Assembly (NCBI GenBank): GCA_963789165.1
Contig: CAWBJP010000013.1
Location: 1 to 64,000, forward strand
Reading direction: 5' to 3'
Origin: CAWBJP01 sp963789165
GTDB taxonomy: Bacteria; Actinomycetota; Acidimicrobiia; IMCC26256; BP-133
Length of the DNA stretch: 64,000 nt
The translations under genes were made by a program, and so were the position numbers. The notes below the pieces were generated by a model that saw only the letters and a list, made by a program, of their open reading frames with translations, did not search any database and had not been told where the DNA came from. Positions 50,851 to 60,404 of this stretch are shown one piece after another; positions within the stretch are counted from its first letter, which is position 1; each line of letters opens with the position of its first letter.

Positions 50851-52762
50851 CGGGGCTCCCCACCGGCGCGGCGACCTCCGCCGGCGCCCGTCCCGTCGCC
50901 ACCGCCACCCGGCGGGCCAGGCCCGCCAGCCCACCCACGGGCACGGCGGCCACGGCCAGCAGGCCGAGCACCGCCACCGCACCCGGACCGGGTCCGCCTC
51001 CGTCGAAGGGCAGGACCTCGAAGACGAAGACCACCGCCGCCGTCCCCACCAGCGATCCCGTTCCGCCCACGACCGCGTAGAGGAGATATTGCAGGGACAG
51101 GAAGGCGGCGAAGCGGGTCGGGTCGATGGTCCCGGCCAGGTAGGCGTGGACGACGCCGCCGAGGCCGGCCACCACGGCGGCGAAAGCGAGGGCGACCACC
51201 CGGTAGTGCCGCGGGTCGATCCCCAGGCTGGCCGCGCCCTCCTCGGCGTCCCGTACCGCGGCGAAGGCCCGTCCGACCCGGGACCGCCGCAGGTTGGCGG
51301 CGAACAACACCACGCCGGCGGCCAGGGCCAGGGCCAGGAGATAAAGGGAGACGGCGGGGCGACCGGCCAGGGACACCATCCACTCGGGTCGGGCCAGTTC
51401 GCTCGAACCCGTGAACCAGTGCGAGCGCGGCCCCCACAGGAACGAGGACCCCACCACGGCCAGGCCGACCGACACCACCGCGAAGGGCAGGCGGCCCCGG
51501 GCCCGGAGGGCCGGGAGCCCCGCCACCAGGGCCAGGGGCAGGGCGACGAAGGCGGCCATCGGGATGGCCAGGACGTGGGGGACGCCCATGCGGGTGGCGA
51601 AATTGGCCGCCATGAAGGCGGAGAACCCGGCGAAGGCGACCTGGCCCAGGGCCAGCTGACCGGTCCAGCCGATCGTCACCACGATGGAGGCGCACATCAG
51701 GAAGACGGTGATGCCCCGCACCCAGGCGACCAGCGCCAGATCGCCGGAGAAGGCGGGGACGGCCACCAGCAGCACCGCCGCCACCAGCACCAGCGCCGCC
51801 CGGCCCGCTCCGGGCGGGATCCGCACCGGCGCCGAGGAAGCGGCCGGCGCCCAGTCCGCGGACCGGTCGTCGGGCTCCCGGAGCCGGTCCAGGAGCCGGG
51901 GCCGTTTCCAGAGCAGGAGCGCCACGAGAAGGAAGGCGACCAGGGTGCGCGCCCCACCCAGGCCCACCGAGCCGGAGGGCTCGAGCAGGGTCGGGACCAC
52001 CCCGAGGATCAGGGCGCCGAGGCCGGCGAGAGGCAGATTGCGGAACCCGCCGAGGAGGGCGGCACCGAAGGCGAAGGGCAGGTACACCGTCTGCTCGTAG
52101 GTGCTGGACAGCACCGGGTGCGCCACCAGGATGACGGCCAGGGCGGCCAGAAGCGACGACAGCGCCCAGGCGGCCATCGACAGGCGGTCGGGGTCCATCC
52201 CCATCAACCCGGCGGCGTCCCGGTCGGCGGCGTAGGCCCGCAGGGCGAGCCCGAAGCGGGTGCGCCGGTAGAGCGCCGCCACCCCGGTGAGGGCGGCGGC
52301 GGCCAGCAACACACTCCCGAGCTGCTGGCGGGGTACGGCGACCTCGCCCAGGGCGAGGGGCGGACCGGGCCACACCCCGGGGAGGAGCTTGGGCGCCGAA
52401 CCCCAGGCCGCGTTGGCGCCGGCCAGAAGGGCACCCGTCCACCCGAGCAGGACCACCAGGGCCGTCTGCATGCGTCCCCGCCAGGGTCGCACCATCAGGT
52501 CCGTCACCACGCCGAGCGCGGCGGCGGCGACCATGGCCACACCCAGCGCCGGCCACCAACCCAGCTCCCCGCCGATGAGGCCTTCGGGGGTGGCCAGGTC
52601 CCAGTGGAGGACGGCGGCCACCGTGCCGATGGCCACGAAGGCGACGTTGGGCACGCGGGTGGCCTGGTAGACGAGCGTCACGCTGGTCGCCATCAGGGCG
52701 TAGATGGCCCCCAGCGAGAGGCCCAGGACCGTGGCTTCGAACAGGCTGGTCACGCCCGACAA
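50843..52762 (-). CDS. Fused LivH-LivM permease
   Basis: 639 residues, TTG 52762 as called; GTG 52753 (VTSLFEATVLGLSLGAIYAL) is an equally likely start. The N-terminal half (about 1-300) is LivH-like (LGLSLGAIYALMATSVTLVY, RYRRTRFGLALRAYAADRDAA-type loop). A hydrophilic linker (REPDDRSADWAPAASS) precedes the LivM half (GWTGQLALGQVAFAGFSAF, RRSRVGRAFAAVRDAEEGA). LivH and LivM are normally separate genes, so this single-chain permease is an operon simplification. Many transmembrane helices in each half. Confidence 0.88.
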
Positions 52763-52843
52763 CGCCCATGGCTCTTCGCCTGGCGGCTCATCGCAGCGTC
52801 GGCGGGGGCCCCTGCCCCACCTCCTGACGCCACTACGTGGTGT

Positions 52844-54421
52844 CTAGGGCGCACAGGCACTCTCCGGGCAGGCCGATTCGATGATCTCGCCGGTGGGGAC
52901 GAAGCGCCCGCCGCTGGCGGACAGGATCGACATCTTCTTGGTCCCCACCCGGCCGGTGGGCGACCAGGTGAGGCTGGGACCCATCCCCGAGTCCCAGCCG
53001 GTCAGGCCTTCGGCCGCCCGCAAGAACGCCGGGCGGGTCAGCTCGCGGCCGGCGGTGATCAGGAGCTGCTCGGTGACCTTCGCCCCCAGGTAGGCGGCCA
53101 GCGTGGCGGGCGCCGCGGGCTCGGCGTCGGGGTGGTAGCGGGCCAGGTCGGCCCGGTATTCGGCCATGGCCGGAGCCGGGTCGTCCGCGGGCAGGAAGAC
53201 CGATGTGGACAGGAAGCCCTCCGCGAAAAGGCCGGCACCGGCGGCGACGTCGTCGACGGGCATGGACAGTTCGGTGGCCACGGGCGGCTTCCAGCCCAGC
53301 CGCCGCATGGCCGCGATGCAGAGCTGGAGGTCCCGCGCCGTGGCCAGGTTCAGGAAGAGATACTCCGGGTTGTGGGCCAGGGTGCCCCGCACCTGGTCGT
53401 CACAGGACTCGGCGTCGAGAGGCAGGCGGACCTTGCCCTTGTTCGCCAGCCCCTCGTCCTCGTAGATCGCCTCCGCCTCGGCGGCCATGGCCGCCGCGTC
53501 CTCCCAGTCCGGGTGGTCGCTCATGATCACGCCGATGTTCGACGCCCCCAGCGCCTTGGCCTTCTGGGCCCGGATCCAGGCGGCGTGGCGGGTCCCGGGC
53601 CCGGTGGTGAAGATGCAGCGGTACTGAGGGGCGACCTGCGGCTCGGGCATGGTGGCCACGTCGGCCACCAGCGGGAGTGGCTTCGACCCGCTCCCGCCCC
53701 CGCAGGCGTAGTCGGCCACGGACCGCACGGACCCGGCGGCGAACGCCGAGAAGACATGGTCGGACTCGACCAGACGGCGGAACAGGACCCGGTCCCGCGC
53801 CGGGTCGAGCCCGTCGTCGTACACGACGAGTTTGACGCGCCGGCCGTGGATGCCGCCGGTGTCGTTGATGCGCTGCACCCGGGCGTCAAACCCGTAGAGC
53901 TCTTGGCGGCCGATGGCGCCCAGGGGCCCCGAGAGAGGGATGGCCCCACCCATCACCACGATGGTAGCGGTCACCCCCTCCTCTGTTGGTGGAGGGGGCG
54001 CGGTGGTGGGAGCCGTGGGCGGTGACGGACGGGGCGCGGCGGCGATCCGGACGCCGGGTACCGGAGGCGGGCCAGGCGACGCCGCCGGAGCGGGAGGCGG
54101 GACCCCGTCCGGGGCGGCGGCCGGCGGGGTCGCCGATGTCGCGGCCGGGGCGGTCGGCGCGGTCGCCCGGTTGGGTCTGGGTTCCGACCGGGCCCGGGAG
54201 TAGCGCACGGCCCGTCTGCTCAGGGACGCCTCCCCGTCGCCCTCGGAGGGCTGGGTGCCGGTGGGGCCCGAGCCGCGCGTGGGTTGGTTGCGGCGGTAGT
54301 TCTCCTCCAGCGTGCCCCCACAGGACCCGGCGGCCAGGGACAGCACCCCGACGGCGGCCAGCACCCGCACCGTCAACCCTCGACCCGGAATCGGCCTCTC
54401 CCCTTCTTCACCGCGCGACAC
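52844..54421 (-). CDS. LIV-type periplasmic-binding lipoprotein with long Pro/Ala linker
   Basis: 525 residues from GTG 54421. Lipobox LAAGSC. About 110 residues of low-complexity Pro/Ala/Thr follow before the type-1 binding fold begins (GGAIPLSGPLGAIGRQELYG). Further motifs are RINDTGGIHGRRVKLVVYDDG, GASNIGVIMSDHPDWED and, near the end, FLRAAEGLTGWDSGMGPSLTW, as in branched-chain amino-acid receptors. The linker may carry the domain through a cell-wall layer. First gene of the transporter operon, 81 bases before the permease. Confidence 0.88.
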   Translation of the reverse strand: MSRGEEGERPIPGRGLTVRVLAAVGVLSLAAGSCGGTLEENYRRNQPTRGSGPTGTQPSEGDGEASLSRRAVRYSRARSEPRPNRATAPTAPAATSATPPAAAPDGVPPPAPAASPGPPPVPGVRIAAAPRPSPPTAPTTAPPPPTEEGVTATIVVMGGAIPLSGPLGAIGRQELYGFDARVQRINDTGGIHGRRVKLVVYDDGLDPARDRVLFRRLVESDHVFSAFAAGSVRSVADYACGGGSGSKPLPLVADVATMPEPQVAPQYRCIFTTGPGTRHAAWIRAQKAKALGASNIGVIMSDHPDWEDAAAMAAEAEAIYEDEGLANKGKVRLPLDAESCDDQVRGTLAHNPEYLFLNLATARDLQLCIAAMRRLGWKPPVATELSMPVDDVAAGAGLFAEGFLSTSVFLPADDPAPAMAEYRADLARYHPDAEPAAPATLAAYLGAKVTEQLLITAGRELTRPAFLRAAEGLTGWDSGMGPSLTWSPTGRVGTKKMSILSASGGRFVPTGEIIESACPESACAP

Positions 54422-54456
54422 GACGCCGAGACCCGCGTTCTCGACTTCCGGACCTT

Positions 54457-54485
54457 AGGACACCGACGGCTCCACGCCCTATGTT
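54457..54485 (+). promoter_or_regulatory. Promoter of the SCP2-domain gene (leaderless)
   Basis: -35 AGGACA (54457-54462), 17-base spacer, -10 TATGTT (54480-54485), then six bases to the GTG start. This is the clearest leaderless promoter in the window. Confidence 0.7.
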
Positions 54486-54491
54486 CTTCCG

Positions 54492-54893
54492 GTGGCCAAA
54501 TTCGCGTTTCTCTCTCCGGACTGGCTTACCGAGGTGCGCCGCCTGTACGCCGAGCACGGCGCCGTCCTGCCGTCCGAAGCCGACGTGCGCATGAACCTGC
54601 GGGTCACCGAGACGCCCTTCGGGGACGACCGCGAGTTCCACATGGCTCTGGCCGCCGGCAGCGCCGACTGGAACGAGGGTCATCTGGACGACGCCGACGT
54701 GACCCTGATCCTGGGCTACGCCACGGCCAGGGACATCTTCGTCATGGGCAACCCCCAGGCCGCCATCGAGGCCTTCATGGCCGGGCGGATCACCATTTCG
54801 GGGGACATCACCAAGCTGATGGTGGCCCAGGCCGCCCAGCTCGGACCCGACGCCATCCGGTTGGGTCTCGCCCTCCAGGAGATCACCGAGTAG
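54492..54893 (+). CDS. SCP2 sterol-transfer-like domain protein
   Basis: 133 residues from GTG 54492. The SCP2-like pattern is visible in REFHMALAAGSADWNEGHLDDADVTL-type strands and in ATARDIFVMGNPQAAIEAF followed by AGRITISGDITKLM, the classical SCP2 end. It binds a hydrophobic ligand; the partner is unknown. No SD; the start codon coincides with the predicted transcription start. Confidence 0.82.
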   Translation: MAKFAFLSPDWLTEVRRLYAEHGAVLPSEADVRMNLRVTETPFGDDREFHMALAAGSADWNEGHLDDADVTLILGYATARDIFVMGNPQAAIEAFMAGRITISGDITKLMVAQAAQLGPDAIRLGLALQEITE

Positions 54894-54894
54894 A

Positions 54895-55001
54895 CGCGAC
54901 CGTGCCTCGAGGGGGTAGGGCATCCGGGCCCGGTGGCGGCTGGGGAACACCACCCGGCACTCGCAGACGCTCCTACCCCCCCGAGGCACGGAGCGATCGC
55001 G
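54895..55001. other. Large structured element between convergent genes (candidate ncRNA or terminator)
   Basis: CCGTGCCTCG-A-GGGGGTAGG (54900-54919) pairs with CCTACCCCC-C-CGAGGCACGG (54972-54991), 19 pairs around a single A.C mismatch. CGCGA/TCGCG extends it past a 5-base bulge. Inside is a hairpin CCGGTGG/CCACCCGG with one bulged C. The compound form is larger than a simple terminator. The expected SRP RNA domain IV sequence (GGAAGCAGCC-like) is absent, so I do not assign it a family. Confidence 0.5.
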
Positions 55002-55074
55002 ATCCTAACACGGCACCTCGGAAGAGCAATCGATCAGCCGGCGGGCTCCGGGGAGATTCGCGGCTCCTGCCCGA

Positions 55075-56928
55075 TCACAGGTAGAGCGTGACCGTCTCGC
55101 CCCGGCGGACCACCTTGCCGGGGGACGGATCCTGGCGTTTCACAGGCCGGTCGAAGCGGAATCCCACCACGTCGACCTCGAAGCCCGCCGCCTCCAGAGC
55201 ACGCACCGCGTCCTCGACGTCGTCGCCCCGGACGTCGGGCACTTCGACCACGTCAGGGCCCCGGCTCACCACCACGGTGACGGCGGAATCGCGGGGAGCC
55301 TCCTCCCCCGCCACCGGGTCCTGACGGATGATCTCGCCGGCCGGAACGGAGTCGCTGAAGTCGTCGGCGCGCTGCACCCCGAGTTTCCTACCGGCCAGGC
55401 TCTCGGTGGCCTCCTGGTAGGTCTTGCCCACCACGTTGGGCACCGTCACCGGCTTCGGTCCCTGGGAGACGACCAGAGCCACACGACTGCCGGGCGACAC
55501 CTCCGTCCCCTCGGCGGGGTCCTGACGGGCGACAGAGCCGGCCGGCACGCCCTCGTCGTAGTCGGAGGACACGGTCACTTCGAAGCCGGCTGCTTCCAGC
55601 GCGGTGCGCGCCTCGGGTTCGAGCCGGCCGGTGACGCCGGGCAGCGCCACGGGGGGCGGACCGGAGGAGACCACCAGCACCAGCGGGCGTCCCCGGGTCG
55701 TGAACGTGCCGGGACTCCGATCCTGGGTGATGACCACGCCGGCCGGATCGTCGGCCGTGGCGGTGCGGCGCTCCACCTTCAGCCCGGCCCCGCGGGCGGC
55801 GCTGCGCGCCTCCTCGAAGGTGCTCCCCACCAGATTGGGGACCCGCACCCGGGGCCCGGCCACCCGCCCCACGGCAAAGGCAGCGGTGGCGGCGGCCGCC
55901 ACCACCAGCACGACGACCGCGAGGGGCATCAGTCGGCGCCGGTGCCGGTACGGGCGGCGATGGGGAGCCGGAGCCGGGCCCGCCGGCGCCGGCGGGCCGC
56001 CCACCGCAGCCGGCACACCGGGCTGGGGGGCGCGCAGTTCGGTCGGGTGGGGGTCGGTGCCCGCCCCGGAGGCGGCCGGGAGCCGCAGGGGAGCCGGCGC
56101 CGGGAGTCCGGCAGCGACTTCGGAAAGGGCGGCGGCGAAGGCCGCGGCATCCGGATAGCGCTCCTCGGGCGACGCCCGACCGGCCCGCTCCAGGACCGGG
56201 CCCAGGGGACCGAGCTCGGGCGGGACGGTCAGGGGCCGGTCCACCCGGGACATCAGCGCGGAGAGGGAGGTCTCGGCCCCGAAGGGCACCTCGCCGGTCA
56301 CCGCCTCGACCAGCACCAGAGCGAGGGAGTAGCAGTCGCTGCGGGCGTCGACCGTCCCCCGGACCTGCTCGGGAGCGGCGTAGCGGGCGGTGCCCATCAC
56401 GACGCCGGCCGGTTCCGTCCAGCTCGCCTCGGCCAGCGCCCGGGCCAGGCCGAAGTCGGCCACCCGGACGTCGCCGTGCTCGTCGAAGAGCAGGTTGGCC
56501 GGTTTGACGTCCCGGTGGACGAGCCCGCGGGCATGGGCGTGGGCCAAGGCGGCGGCCACCTGGCGACCCACGACGGCGGCCTGGGCGGGCGTCAGGCGCT
56601 CCCCCCGGTCGAGCAGGCCCCGCAGACTCCCGCCCTCCAGGAGCTCGAGCACCATGAACGGCGTGTCGTCCTCCCCCCAGTCGTAGACGTCGACGACGCC
56701 CCGATGGTGGAGGGAGGCGGCGAGCTGGGCTTCGGCGCCGAAGCGCCGCAGGAACCCGGCGTCGTCGGCCAGGGCGGCATGTAGAACCTTGACGGCCACG
56801 CGCCGGCGCAGCCGAACATCCCAGGCCGAGTACACCCGGCCGGAGGCACCGGTCCCGATAGGGGCGACCAGACGGTAGCGGCCGGCCAGAACCCGGCCGG
56901 CCAGGTCAGCCACGCCGCTCGTACGCAT
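55075..56928 (-). CDS. PASTA-domain Ser/Thr protein kinase
   Basis: 617 residues from ATG 56928. Cytoplasmic kinase domain: Gly loop IGTGASGRVYSAWD, Lys47 in VAVKVL, catalytic Asp140 in LVHRDVKPANLLF, DFG 158-160, YAAPEQVRG. A Pro-rich juxtamembrane linker and one TM helix (LMPLAVVVLVVAAAATAAFA) follow. Four extracellular PASTA repeats (VPNLVGSTFEEARSAARG, then LPGVTGRL, VPNVVGKTYQEA, VPDVRGDDVEDA) sense muropeptides in PknB-like kinases. It probably regulates cell-wall growth. -10 TAGGGT (56941-56936) is 7 bases before ATG; leaderless. Confidence 0.93.
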   Translation of the reverse strand: MRTSGVADLAGRVLAGRYRLVAPIGTGASGRVYSAWDVRLRRRVAVKVLHAALADDAGFLRRFGAEAQLAASLHHRGVVDVYDWGEDDTPFMVLELLEGGSLRGLLDRGERLTPAQAAVVGRQVAAALAHAHARGLVHRDVKPANLLFDEHGDVRVADFGLARALAEASWTEPAGVVMGTARYAAPEQVRGTVDARSDCYSLALVLVEAVTGEVPFGAETSLSALMSRVDRPLTVPPELGPLGPVLERAGRASPEERYPDAAAFAAALSEVAAGLPAPAPLRLPAASGAGTDPHPTELRAPQPGVPAAVGGPPAPAGPAPAPHRRPYRHRRRLMPLAVVVLVVAAAATAAFAVGRVAGPRVRVPNLVGSTFEEARSAARGAGLKVERRTATADDPAGVVITQDRSPGTFTTRGRPLVLVVSSGPPPVALPGVTGRLEPEARTALEAAGFEVTVSSDYDEGVPAGSVARQDPAEGTEVSPGSRVALVVSQGPKPVTVPNVVGKTYQEATESLAGRKLGVQRADDFSDSVPAGEIIRQDPVAGEEAPRDSAVTVVVSRGPDVVEVPDVRGDDVEDAVRALEAAGFEVDVVGFRFDRPVKRQDPSPGKVVRRGETVTLYL

Positions 56929-56976
56929 CGGGGTTACCCTACCGGCCGATCCCCACCGACCCCGGGCACTCACACC

Positions 56977-57310
56977 ATGACTCTTGATCTGGCTGATGAG
57001 CTGGAGCGTCTGATCGAACAGGACGCCGTGTGGGACACCGGCGGACTCAGCCGCTGCCGCGCAGCGCCTGGCGGTGGGTCCGGAGGAACCGGCGGCAAGC
57101 CTGGCCCGGTGCTTCTCCGGCCTCCAGCAGCGCCTGGACGACGTTCCCGTGGACGACCGGATGCGACGCAACCTTGAAGGCGTCCTCTACCCCCGTCTGT
57201 GGAAGGTGATCGAGGCCCTGCGCGACGGCCTGCCCCCGGGGGAGATGCTCAACCGGGTCCGGGCCCTCGACCGCCGCCTCACCGAGCTTCTCGACGGCGA
57301 CCGGTCCTAA
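56977..57310 (+). CDS. Small conserved-looking protein, one frameshift
   Basis: ATG 56977 (MTLDLADELERLIEQDAVWD) and the later frame (GPEEPAASLARCFSGLQQRL to LTELLDGDRS) join if one base is removed near 57053, bridging SRAAAQRLAV. The corrected protein of about 110 residues is all-helical, without TM segments. Function not recognised. It is divergent from the PASTA kinase (48 bases between starts), which may indicate a regulatory partner. Confidence 0.55.
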
Positions 57311-57329
57311 GGCGCCACGGGACCTCGGC

Positions 57330-57335
57330 TACCTT
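57330..57335 (+). promoter_or_regulatory. -10 element of the 57343 gene (leaderless)
   Basis: TACCTT, 7 bases before GTG 57343. No SD lies between and the -35 is weak. Confidence 0.45.
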
Positions 57336-57342
57336 CAAAGTT

Positions 57343-57678
57343 GTGGACCGCCGCTGGATCATTCCCGTGGCCGCCGGGCTGCTGGCGGTGGAGAACGTGG
57401 CCGTGCTCACCGGACTGCTCTTCGACCACTCGGCGCCGGCGGGCGTGATCGCCGCCCTGTTCCTCAAGTTCCCTCTGTGCATCGCCCTGCTGCGGATGCG
57501 GGTGGCGGCCGTGGCCGTGCTCATCGGCTGGGAGAGCATCACCATGGGGGTGGCGCTGGTCAACACCTCCCTCAGCCCGGCCGGCCAGGTGGCCCTGTTC
57601 TGCTCGGCCATGGTCGGCTCCTCGCTCCTGGCCCTGTCCCTCCCGCTCTACGCCCCCGACCGGCCCGGCCTCGGATGA
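57343..57678 (+). CDS. Small integral membrane protein, unknown function
   Basis: 111 residues from GTG 57343 (VDRRWIIPVAAGLLAVENVA). Four hydrophobic segments: IIPVAAGLLAVENVAVLTGL, APAGVIAALFLKFPLCIALL, VAAVAVLIGWESITMGVALV and VALFCSAMVGSSLLALSLPL. No family recognised. Its stop overlaps the next ATG (ATGA). Confidence 0.65.
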   Translation: MDRRWIIPVAAGLLAVENVAVLTGLLFDHSAPAGVIAALFLKFPLCIALLRMRVAAVAVLIGWESITMGVALVNTSLSPAGQVALFCSAMVGSSLLALSLPLYAPDRPGLG

Positions 57679-58127
57679 CGGCGCCGCTGCGGCCCTTGCC
57701 CTCGGGGACTACGGCGCCCCGCCGGCGCCTGAGCCTCCAGACCGTGCTCCTGGCCGTGGCCGGCGTGGTGGCGGTCAACCTGCTCGTGGCGGCGACCATC
57801 ATCGGCGGGAGGGAGGAGGGGCCGGAACTGCCGTCCACCATCGAGTCGGTCATCCCCACCCCCGGTGCCGGAATCCTGGCCCAGGACGACGTGGGGGCCG
57901 ACCTGCTCGACACCTACACCGGTGTGCTGCTGATCGACGGGGTCGAACTCCCCGAGGATCAACTCCGCATCAACCTCCCCCTCGGTGAGGTGGGATTCCG
58001 ACCCGGCCCGGGCAAGGACATCACCCGTCTCGAGGAGGGCCTGCACTCGGCCACCATCGTCTACTGGCCACAGGACCGCAGCCGGGACGAGGCCAAGTCC
58101 TTCACCTGGTCGTTCCGGGCCCACTGA
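57675..58127 (+). CDS. Membrane-anchored extracytoplasmic protein, unknown function
   Basis: 150 residues. A basic N-terminus and one TM helix (SLQTVLLAVAGVVAVNLLVAA) are followed by an exported domain, including DLLDTYTGVLLIDGVELPED and LHSATIVYWPQDRSRDE, predicted beta-rich. It overlaps and is coupled to the preceding membrane-protein gene. No family recognised. Confidence 0.6.
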   Translation: MTAPLRPLPSGTTAPRRRLSLQTVLLAVAGVVAVNLLVAATIIGGREEGPELPSTIESVIPTPGAGILAQDDVGADLLDTYTGVLLIDGVELPEDQLRINLPLGEVGFRPGPGKDITRLEEGLHSATIVYWPQDRSRDEAKSFTWSFRAH

Positions 58128-58211
58128 GGATCCAAGAAAAGGCGCAGTGAAGGGGTTGGGGCTCGAGCCGCGCGGCATGTCTGCCTGGCTGGTGTCAGCG
58201 GGGCCCGGAGT

Positions 58212-58258
58212 TTTTGGTGACAGATAGAACCGACAGGTGGCGAAATCTGTCACCAAAA
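58212..58258 (+). repeat. AT-rich palindromic element (14-bp inverted repeat), probably also a terminator
   Basis: TTTTGGTGACAGAT (58212-58225) and ATCTGTCACCAAAA (58245-58258) are perfect inverted repeats around 19 bases, followed by GATTTTTT on the plus strand. It sits between convergent genes, so terminating the upstream small genes is plausible. Its low G+C in a 70% G+C genome and the phrase GGTGACAGAT would also fit a small palindromic or MITE-like insertion. Confidence 0.7.
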
Positions 58259-58343
58259 GATTTTTTGGCCACCCGGAAGCACTGTTCGGAAGTACGCCCC
58301 CAGCGCCCGCTCCCGCAACCCGTTCATGGCGTCTTTGTCGTTG

Positions 58344-60380
58344 CTACTTCTCGAGCAGGGCGCGCAGGCCGTCCTCATCGAGGACGGGGACGCCGAGGGC
58401 AGCGGCCTTGTCGAGCTTGGAGCCGGGGCTGTCCCCCGCCACCACGTAAGCCGTCTTCTTCGACACGCTGCCCGTCACCTTCCCCCCGGCCGCCTCGATG
58501 GCGGCTTGCGCTTCGTCGCGGGTCATGCCGGCCAGGGTGCCGGTGAGGACGAAGGTGAGCCCGGCCAGGGCCGGTGCTCCGCCGCCGGCCGTCGCGGGCC
58601 GTTCGGGCCCCTTCAGGTTGACCCCGGACGTCCGCAGCTTCTCTACCACCTCCCGATTGCGGTCCTCGGCGAAGAACTGCTGCACGCTCTCGGCGATGAT
58701 CGGGCCGATCCCCTCCACCGCCACCAGGTCCTCGACACTGGCCCCGGCGATGTGGTCGATATGGCCGAGTTCGGCGGCCAGGGCCACGGCGGCGGTGGGA
58801 CCGACGTGGCGGATGCCCAGCCCGACCAGCACCTTGGCCAAGGGCCGGGACTTCGATGCCTCGATGGCCCCCACCAGGTTGTCGGCCGACTTGTCGGCGA
58901 AGCGCTCCAGGTCGAGGAACGTCGCCTTGGACAGGGAGTAGATGTCGGCCGCGTCGACGACCAGATCCCGCCGGCACAGCTGGACCACCAGCTTCTCGCC
59001 CAGTCCCTCAATGTCCATCGCCCCCCGGGAGGCGAAGTGCAGGATGCGCTGCACCCGCTGGGCCGGACACTCGAGGTTGACGCAGTAGCGGTCCGCCTCC
59101 CCCTCCAGGCGGACCAGCGGGCCGTCGCACTCGGGACAGCCGGCGGGGAAGGTCCACGGCACCGCGCCCGGCGGCCGGAGGGTGGGGACGGGGGCCATCA
59201 CCTGAGGGATGACGTCGCCCGCTTTGCGGACCACCACGGTGTCGCCCTCCCGGATGTCCTTGCGGGCCACCTCGTCCTCGTTGTGGAGGGTGGCCCGGGC
59301 CACCGTGGATCCACCCACGAAGACCGGCTCGAGCTCGGCGAAGGGCGTCGCCCGGCCGGTGCGCCCGATGGACACGAAGATCTGGTGGAGGACGGTGGTC
59401 TTCTCCTCCGGGGGGAACTTGAAGGCGATGGCCCACCGGGGGGCCTTGCTGGTGGCGCCGAGGCGCCGGCGCTGCTCGAGGTCGTCGACCTTGACCACGG
59501 CTCCGTCGACGTCGTAGCCGAGGTCGTGACGGTGCTCGAGCATGGAGGCGGCGAACCCGTGGACCCCTTCCAGGTCGGTGAAGCGCTCCGCCTGCTCGTT
59601 GACCGGTAGGCCCGCCTCCGCCAGCCACTCCAGCGTCTCCCAGTGCGTGGCCAGGGGACGGCCGCCCTCCCGGGCCCCGAAGCCGTAGACGGAAAGCGAC
59701 AGGTTGCGGCTGGCGGTCACGGCCGGGTCGAGTTGGCGCAGGGCGCCGGCGGCGGCGTTCCTGGGATTGACGAAGAGCCTCTTCTCCGCTTCCGCCTGAC
59801 GCCGGTTGAGCTCCTCGAAGGCGGCCAGGCGCATGAACACCTCGCCCCGCACCTCCAGGACCGAGGGCGGGTCGGCCAGCGCCAGGCGCCGGGGCACGGC
59901 GTCGATGGTGAGGACGTTGGCGGTGACGTCTTCGCCGGTCACGCCGTCGCCCCGGGTGGCGGCCCGGATCAGGAGCCCGTCCTCGTAGGTGATGGACACG
60001 GCCAGCCCGTCGAGCTTCGCTTCCCCCACGAAGGCGACCGGCTCGGGCACCAGGCGCTCCAGGCGCTTACCCCAGGCGAGCAGGTCGGAAAGGTCGAAGG
60101 CATTGTCCAGCGACAGCATGGGCACCAGGTGGGTGACCGGGCTGAAGGTGACCGGACTGTCGGGAGATGGCGCCGCCCCGCCCGGCCGGCGGGTGGGCGA
60201 GTCGTCGGTGACCAGCTCGGGATGGTCGGCCTCGATGCGGGCGAGCTCGCGGACCAGATCGTCGTACTCGGCGTCGGAGACCTCGGGGTCGTCGAGCTCG
60301 TAGTACCGCTGGTTGTGGTGGGCGATGTGCGCCCGCAGCTCGTCGGCCCGGGCCGTGGCGTCGTCTCCGGCCATCACCAC
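58344..60380 (-). CDS. ligA: NAD+-dependent DNA ligase
   Basis: 678 residues, intact. Seals nicks in replication and repair. NAD-binding Ia domain (HHNQRYYELDDPEVSDAEYD), adenylated Lys122 in AKLDGLAVS, ATRGDGVTGEDVTANVLTI, VDGAVVKVDD; four-Cys zinc finger (CPEC...C...C); helix-hairpin-helix domain; C-terminal BRCT domain ending VLDEDGLRALLE. All are in the canonical order. It ends near the palindromic element. Confidence 0.97.
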   Translation of the reverse strand: MVMAGDDATARADELRAHIAHHNQRYYELDDPEVSDAEYDDLVRELARIEADHPELVTDDSPTRRPGGAAPSPDSPVTFSPVTHLVPMLSLDNAFDLSDLLAWGKRLERLVPEPVAFVGEAKLDGLAVSITYEDGLLIRAATRGDGVTGEDVTANVLTIDAVPRRLALADPPSVLEVRGEVFMRLAAFEELNRRQAEAEKRLFVNPRNAAAGALRQLDPAVTASRNLSLSVYGFGAREGGRPLATHWETLEWLAEAGLPVNEQAERFTDLEGVHGFAASMLEHRHDLGYDVDGAVVKVDDLEQRRRLGATSKAPRWAIAFKFPPEEKTTVLHQIFVSIGRTGRATPFAELEPVFVGGSTVARATLHNEDEVARKDIREGDTVVVRKAGDVIPQVMAPVPTLRPPGAVPWTFPAGCPECDGPLVRLEGEADRYCVNLECPAQRVQRILHFASRGAMDIEGLGEKLVVQLCRRDLVVDAADIYSLSKATFLDLERFADKSADNLVGAIEASKSRPLAKVLVGLGIRHVGPTAAVALAAELGHIDHIAGASVEDLVAVEGIGPIIAESVQQFFAEDRNREVVEKLRTSGVNLKGPERPATAGGGAPALAGLTFVLTGTLAGMTRDEAQAAIEAAGGKVTGSVSKKTAYVVAGDSPGSKLDKAAALGVPVLDEDGLRALLEK

Positions 60381-60404
60381 GAGCGTAACGACTGGAGGTG
60401 ACGG

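Noticed and set aside
54895..55001. SRP (4.5S) RNA
   Set aside because: The long stem is suggestive, but the conserved domain IV tetraloop and internal-loop sequences are missing on both strands.
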